7,405 nt of DNA, taken from an uncultured Bacilli bacterium. GTDB lineage: Bacteria; Bacillota_I; Bacilli_A; RF39; UBA660. Numbering within the stretch: the first letter of the stretch is position 1; the number at the start of each line of letters is the position of its first letter. The stretch lies in NCBI GenBank assembly GCA_934098555.1, contig CAKOOQ010000037.1, forward strand, positions 1 to 7,405, given 5' to 3'. Made by a program: the position numbers and the translations under genes. The notes beneath the pieces are model-generated. The model had not been told where the DNA came from. It saw only the letters and a list, made by a program, of their open reading frames with translations, and did no database searches. Shown piece after piece: positions 5,267-7,405 of this stretch.

Positions 5267-6430
5267 TTGAAAACTAAAAAAGGTTTTAGTTTAAAAAGTG
5301 TAGCACTTATTATTGTTGTGACTTCTATTATAACAAGTATCACAACAGGACTTATTATTTATAACAACAGCAAACTTGTTTTGGGCTCGGCTAGTTTAAA
5401 TGATGATAGTGCATTAAAAGAATTTTTGAAAGTTTATAATAGTTTAGATGAAAATTATTATAAAGATATTGATAAAACAAAGATGATAGATGCGGCGATT
5501 GCGGCTATGTTGAAATATTTGCGTGAAGATTATTCAACGTATTTAAATCAAAGTGAAACCGATAGTTTATCGAGTAAATTAAGTGGTACATTTAAAGGTA
5601 TTGGTATTTCTATTACAAATGGTAATGAAATCGTTAAAGTATACGAAGATACACCAGCTTTTCGGGCTGGTTTAAAGGAAAAGGATAAGATTTTAAGTGT
5701 GAATGGTACGTCTACGGAAGATAAGTCTCAAGTAGAAGTGGCAAATTTAATTGATAAAACCAAAGAAAATACTTTGACAATTTCTCGTGATAGTGAAGAA
5801 ATTACTTTTAAAGTAGTACCGGAAGTTATTAATACGCCTTTAACAACCCATATATATGAACAAAATGATAAAAAAATAGGGTATATCTTTATTGATGCTT
5901 TTACGGAAAAAGTGGGTGAAGAATTTAAAAAAGGCTTGACGGATTTGGAAAGTAAGGGGATAGATAGCCTTATTATTGATGTACGCGAAAACACGGGCGG
6001 CTACTTAAAAGGAGCCACTGATATTGCTAGTATGTTTTTAGAAAAAGGCAAAACTATTTATAGTTTAGAAGGTAAAGAGGGTACTACGGTTTATAAAGAT
6101 GAAACCGATGAGAAAAGAACGTATCCTGTTGCGGTTTTAATTAATGAAAATACGGCTTCAGCAAGTGAAGTTTTAGCGGCGTCTTTAAAGGAAAGCTATG
6201 GGGCTAAATTGATTGGTAAAATCTCTTATGGAAAAGGAAAAGTGCAGCAAACAAAACAATTAGAAGATGGTAGCATGGTCAAATATACTTCGGCAAGATG
6301 GCTTACTCCAACAGGAGAATGTATAGACGGTTTTGGTCTTTCTCCTGATTATGAAGAAAACATTACCCAAAATGAAGATGGTACCTATACCGATGACCAA
6401 TTAAATAAAGCATTAGAACTTATGAGCTAA
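5267..6430 (+). CDS. S41 family C-terminal processing protease (CtpA/CtpB-like) with PDZ domain
   Basis: A membrane-anchored serine protease of the tail-specific/CtpB family that cleaves protein C-termini outside the membrane. From the TTG start it has 387 residues: a membrane segment (about 11-33), a helical region, a PDZ domain (about 107-190, with GIGISI and the carboxylate-binding region) and the S41 catalytic domain (about 195-370). Visible landmarks are VRENTGGYL (DxRxNxGG-type, about 239-247), TASASE with predicted nucleophile Ser298, and SYGKGKVQ with predicted general base Lys323, 25 residues later as in E. coli Tsp and B. subtilis CtpB; Gln327 matches the CtpB glutamine. All catalytic residues are therefore present. 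Neighbours are two other envelope proteins, but the substrate cannot be read from context. Starting at ATG 5243 would add 8 residues without changing domains. Confidence 0.95.
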   Translation: MKTKKGFSLKSVALIIVVTSIITSITTGLIIYNNSKLVLGSASLNDDSALKEFLKVYNSLDENYYKDIDKTKMIDAAIAAMLKYLREDYSTYLNQSETDSLSSKLSGTFKGIGISITNGNEIVKVYEDTPAFRAGLKEKDKILSVNGTSTEDKSQVEVANLIDKTKENTLTISRDSEEITFKVVPEVINTPLTTHIYEQNDKKIGYIFIDAFTEKVGEEFKKGLTDLESKGIDSLIIDVRENTGGYLKGATDIASMFLEKGKTIYSLEGKEGTTVYKDETDEKRTYPVAVLINENTASASEVLAASLKESYGAKLIGKISYGKGKVQQTKQLEDGSMVKYTSARWLTPTGECIDGFGLSPDYEENITQNEDGTYTDDQLNKALELMS

Positions 6431-6445
6431 GTTCTTTTTCTTTAT
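6415..6445 (+). terminator. Intrinsic terminator overlapping the end of the S41 gene
   Basis: AGAACTTA (6415-6422) and TAAGTTCT (6428-6435) form a perfect 8-bp stem with a 5-base loop (TGAGC), followed by TTTTCTTTAT. The left arm and loop encode the final residues of the protease and the right arm contains its TAA stop codon (6428-6430). Confidence 0.7.
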
Positions 6446-6469
6446 AAAAAAATAAAAGTTAGGTATAAT
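6441..6469 (+). promoter_or_regulatory. Promoter of the DUF402 gene
   Basis: TTTATA (6441-6446) and a perfect TATAAT (6464-6469) are 17 bases apart. The -35 begins in the T-rich tail of the preceding terminator. Initiation near 6476 leaves a leader of about 15 bases carrying GGAGACGGAG (6476-6485), five bases before the ATG. Confidence 0.65.
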
Positions 6470-6490
6470 AGTTTTGGAGACGGAGTAATT

Positions 6491-7033
6491 ATGGAAGAAA
6501 TTAAAATAGGAGACAAACTTAAGATAGAATGCTTTAAACATAATGGCTTTTTAGACCAAACAAGTGAAGAGGCTACCGTTGTTTATGTTACGGATGAAAT
6601 GCTTGTCGTTGCCAATGACAGAACCAAACTTATCGAACACAATGGTGAAAGTCATTGTACCGGTGAACCAGCTGTTTTATTTTTTTATAAACATAAATGG
6701 TTTAATATCATTGGCCAACTAAAGAAAAACGGTTTATTTTATTATTGTAATATTGCAACACCATATATTATTGATGGTAAAACCATTAAATATATTGATT
6801 ATGACTTAGATTTACGGGTGTTTCCCGATGGAGGATTTCGTGTTTTAGATCGTAATGAATACAAATATCATCGTTACCTTATGAAATATAGCAAAGATTT
6901 AAACAAAATTGTGGAAAATTCTTTGTCAGAATTAATCGAATTAAAGAAGAAAAATGCCTATCCTTTTCAAAAAGAAATTGTCCTCAATTTTTATCAAAAA
7001 TTCTTAAAAATAAAAGAAAGTGAAAAAGAATAA
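6491..7033 (+). CDS. DUF402 nucleoside tri-/diphosphatase (Ntdp/YgaC family)
   Basis: A cytoplasmic protein of 180 residues that matches the DUF402 family containing Staphylococcus aureus Ntdp and Bacillus subtilis YgaC, metal-dependent enzymes that hydrolyse nucleoside tri- and diphosphates. Conserved blocks appear in order: GEPAVLFFY (58-66), KWFNIIG (69-75), FYYCNIATPY (83-92), YIDYDLDLRVFPDG (101-114) and LDRNEY (119-124). The aspartates of YDLD and the DRNE region are the expected metal and catalytic residues. The C-terminal about 50 residues are a lysine-rich helix, as is usual. Length agrees with the family. The ATG at 6491 is supported by GGAG (6482-6485). No convincing terminator follows, so its transcript may run into the rRNA promoter region. 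The physiological substrate cannot be told from sequence. Confidence 0.92.
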   Translation: MEEIKIGDKLKIECFKHNGFLDQTSEEATVVYVTDEMLVVANDRTKLIEHNGESHCTGEPAVLFFYKHKWFNIIGQLKKNGLFYYCNIATPYIIDGKTIKYIDYDLDLRVFPDGGFRVLDRNEYKYHRYLMKYSKDLNKIVENSLSELIELKKKNAYPFQKEIVLNFYQKFLKIKESEKE

Positions 7034-7062
7034 AAAAACGGCCGAAAAAGTTCTAAAAATGC

Positions 7063-7091
7063 TTGCATTCTCGTATAAAATAGGGTAGAAT
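7063..7091 (+). promoter_or_regulatory. rRNA promoter P1
   Basis: TTGCAT (7063-7068) and TAGAAT (7086-7091) with a 17-base spacer, preceded by A-rich tracts that could act as an UP element. First of three tandem promoters upstream of the predicted 16S gene; initiation near 7098-7099. Confidence 0.75.
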
Positions 7092-7156
7092 CTAAATCGT
7101 GTCCTGGAAAGAAATTCGGTTAAAAATTGAAATTTGTAAAAAAGCCGAAAAAACGC

Positions 7157-7185
7157 TTGCATTTACATTACAAATAATGTAGAAT
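7157..7185 (+). promoter_or_regulatory. rRNA promoter P2
   Basis: TTGCAT (7157-7162) and TAGAAT (7180-7185) with a 17-base spacer, 94 bases downstream of P1. The segment 7156-7194 matches P3 at 34 of 39 positions. TTTACATT (7162-7169) and AATGTAAA (7183-7190) form an 8-bp dyad spanning the spacer and -10. A-rich DNA lies upstream. Confidence 0.8.
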
Positions 7186-7277
7186 GTAAAACGTACCTTG
7201 AAAAAAGGCACAGAAAAGCAAGGAAATATGAGACTTTAAAAGATATAAAAAACTTTTAAAAAACTTCAAATTTACAC

Positions 7278-7306
7278 TTGCATTTACATTTGAAATAGTG
7301 TAAAAT
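7278..7306 (+). promoter_or_regulatory. rRNA promoter P3
   Basis: TTGCAT (7278-7283) and TAAAAT (7301-7306) with a 17-base spacer, 121 bases after P2. TTTACATTT (7283-7291) and AAATGTAAA (7303-7311) form a 9-bp dyad centred, as in P2, 19 bases from the start of the -35 box. A-rich tracts at 7238-7270 precede it. Confidence 0.78.
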
Positions 7307-7313
7307 GTAAAAC

Positions 7314-7405
7314 ATGTTGTGAAAGCAACAAAGAAAACGATCTTTGAAAACTAAGTAAAAAAGTCAATTTGAGTAGCTTGGGACAAACTAAAATAAATAT
7401 TATTG
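7314..7405 (+). other. rRNA operon leader with boxA-like antitermination site
   Basis: The transcribed leader starts with a small hairpin (TGTTG 7315-7319 with CAACA 7326-7330). GATCTTTGAAAACTAAG (7339-7355) resembles the boxA-like element found before 16S genes in Bacillus and relatives, which supports antitermination of rRNA transcription. The remaining about 50 bases should form one side of the 16S processing stem, whose partner lies beyond the window. The final TATTATTG fits the bases just ahead of the usual GAGAGTTTGATCC start of 16S, so the gene probably begins at or just after the edge. No 16S sequence is actually present. Confidence 0.7.

Larger units (their letters stand above)
7034..7405 (+). 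other. Gene-free rRNA control region
   Basis: This stretch contains no credible coding region on either strand. It holds the three promoters and the leader listed separately. Additional structure: the 9-mer GCCGAAAAA occurs at 7041-7049 and 7144-7152, and a weak AT-only hairpin is possible from TTTAAAAG (7235-7242) with CTTTTAAA (7253-7260). Confidence 0.8.

Noticed and set aside
5728..5994. Minus-strand reading frame of 88 codons inside the S41 gene
   Set aside because: Lies fully within conserved PDZ/S41 coding sequence on the other strand and resembles no family.
7235..7260. AT-only inverted repeat upstream of P3 as a terminator
   Set aside because: TTTAAAAG/CTTTTAAA has a single G-C pair, a 10-base loop and an A-run rather than a T-run after it; more likely part of the A-tract DNA upstream of P3.
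7398..7405. Start of the 16S rRNA gene within the window
   Set aside because: The characteristic GAGAGTTTGATCC sequence is not present; the window ends just before where it would be expected.
1..7405. Mobile element, CRISPR array, toxin-antitoxin or defence system
   Set aside because: No transposase, integrase, direct-repeat array or defence-related domain is visible; the genes are ordinary chromosomal ones.

Overview
The window is AT-rich DNA from a low-GC Gram-positive bacterium (Bacillota). WhiA, the CdaA/CdaR pair, a DUF402 nucleotide phosphatase, Shine-Dalgarno sites of the GGTGGTGA/AGGTGAT type and a Bacillus-like rRNA leader all fit class Bacilli, perhaps an Erysipelotrichales- or RF39-like gut lineage. 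That finer placement is inference. All eight visible tryptophan codons are TGG and no gene ends in TGA, so the standard bacterial code fits.

Layout. Positions 1-76 hold an upstream terminator whose hairpin contains the -35 box of the whiA promoter. whiA (77-988) is followed by the c-di-AMP pair cdaA (1055-1879) and cdaR (1872-3230), which overlap by 8 bases. A bidirectional terminator (about 3236-3275) separates cdaR from a small convergent DUF378 membrane protein (3267-3479, minus strand). Divergent from it runs an envelope cluster: a LolA-like/YdcC-type lipoprotein with a DUF4367-like tail (3583-4632), a small anchored thioredoxin-like protein without cysteines (4697-5197), and a PDZ-containing S41 C-terminal processing protease (5267-6430). 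A DUF402/Ntdp-family nucleotide phosphatase (6491-7033) follows. The last 372 bases contain no gene. They hold three tandem rRNA promoters with TTGCAT -35 boxes and 17-base spacers, then a boxA-like leader. The window appears to stop at, or a few bases before, the 16S rRNA gene.

How the parts relate. CdaA makes c-di-AMP at the membrane and CdaR is its extracytoplasmic partner. The usual third gene, glmM, is absent here. The lipoprotein, the anchored thioredoxin-like protein and the S41 protease are all predicted to act outside the membrane, but each has its own promoter and terminator rather than forming one operon.

I see no mobile element, CRISPR array, prophage or new defence system; this is mostly core chromosome. 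The most distinctive features are in the control DNA: promoters packed into upstream terminators, leaders of only about 10-22 bases that relocate several start codons, and a triple rRNA promoter whose second and third copies share 34 of 39 bases and carry a dyad over the spacer and -10 box. In the proteins, the CdaA signature reads DGG instead of DGA, and the thioredoxin-like protein lacks any cysteine.
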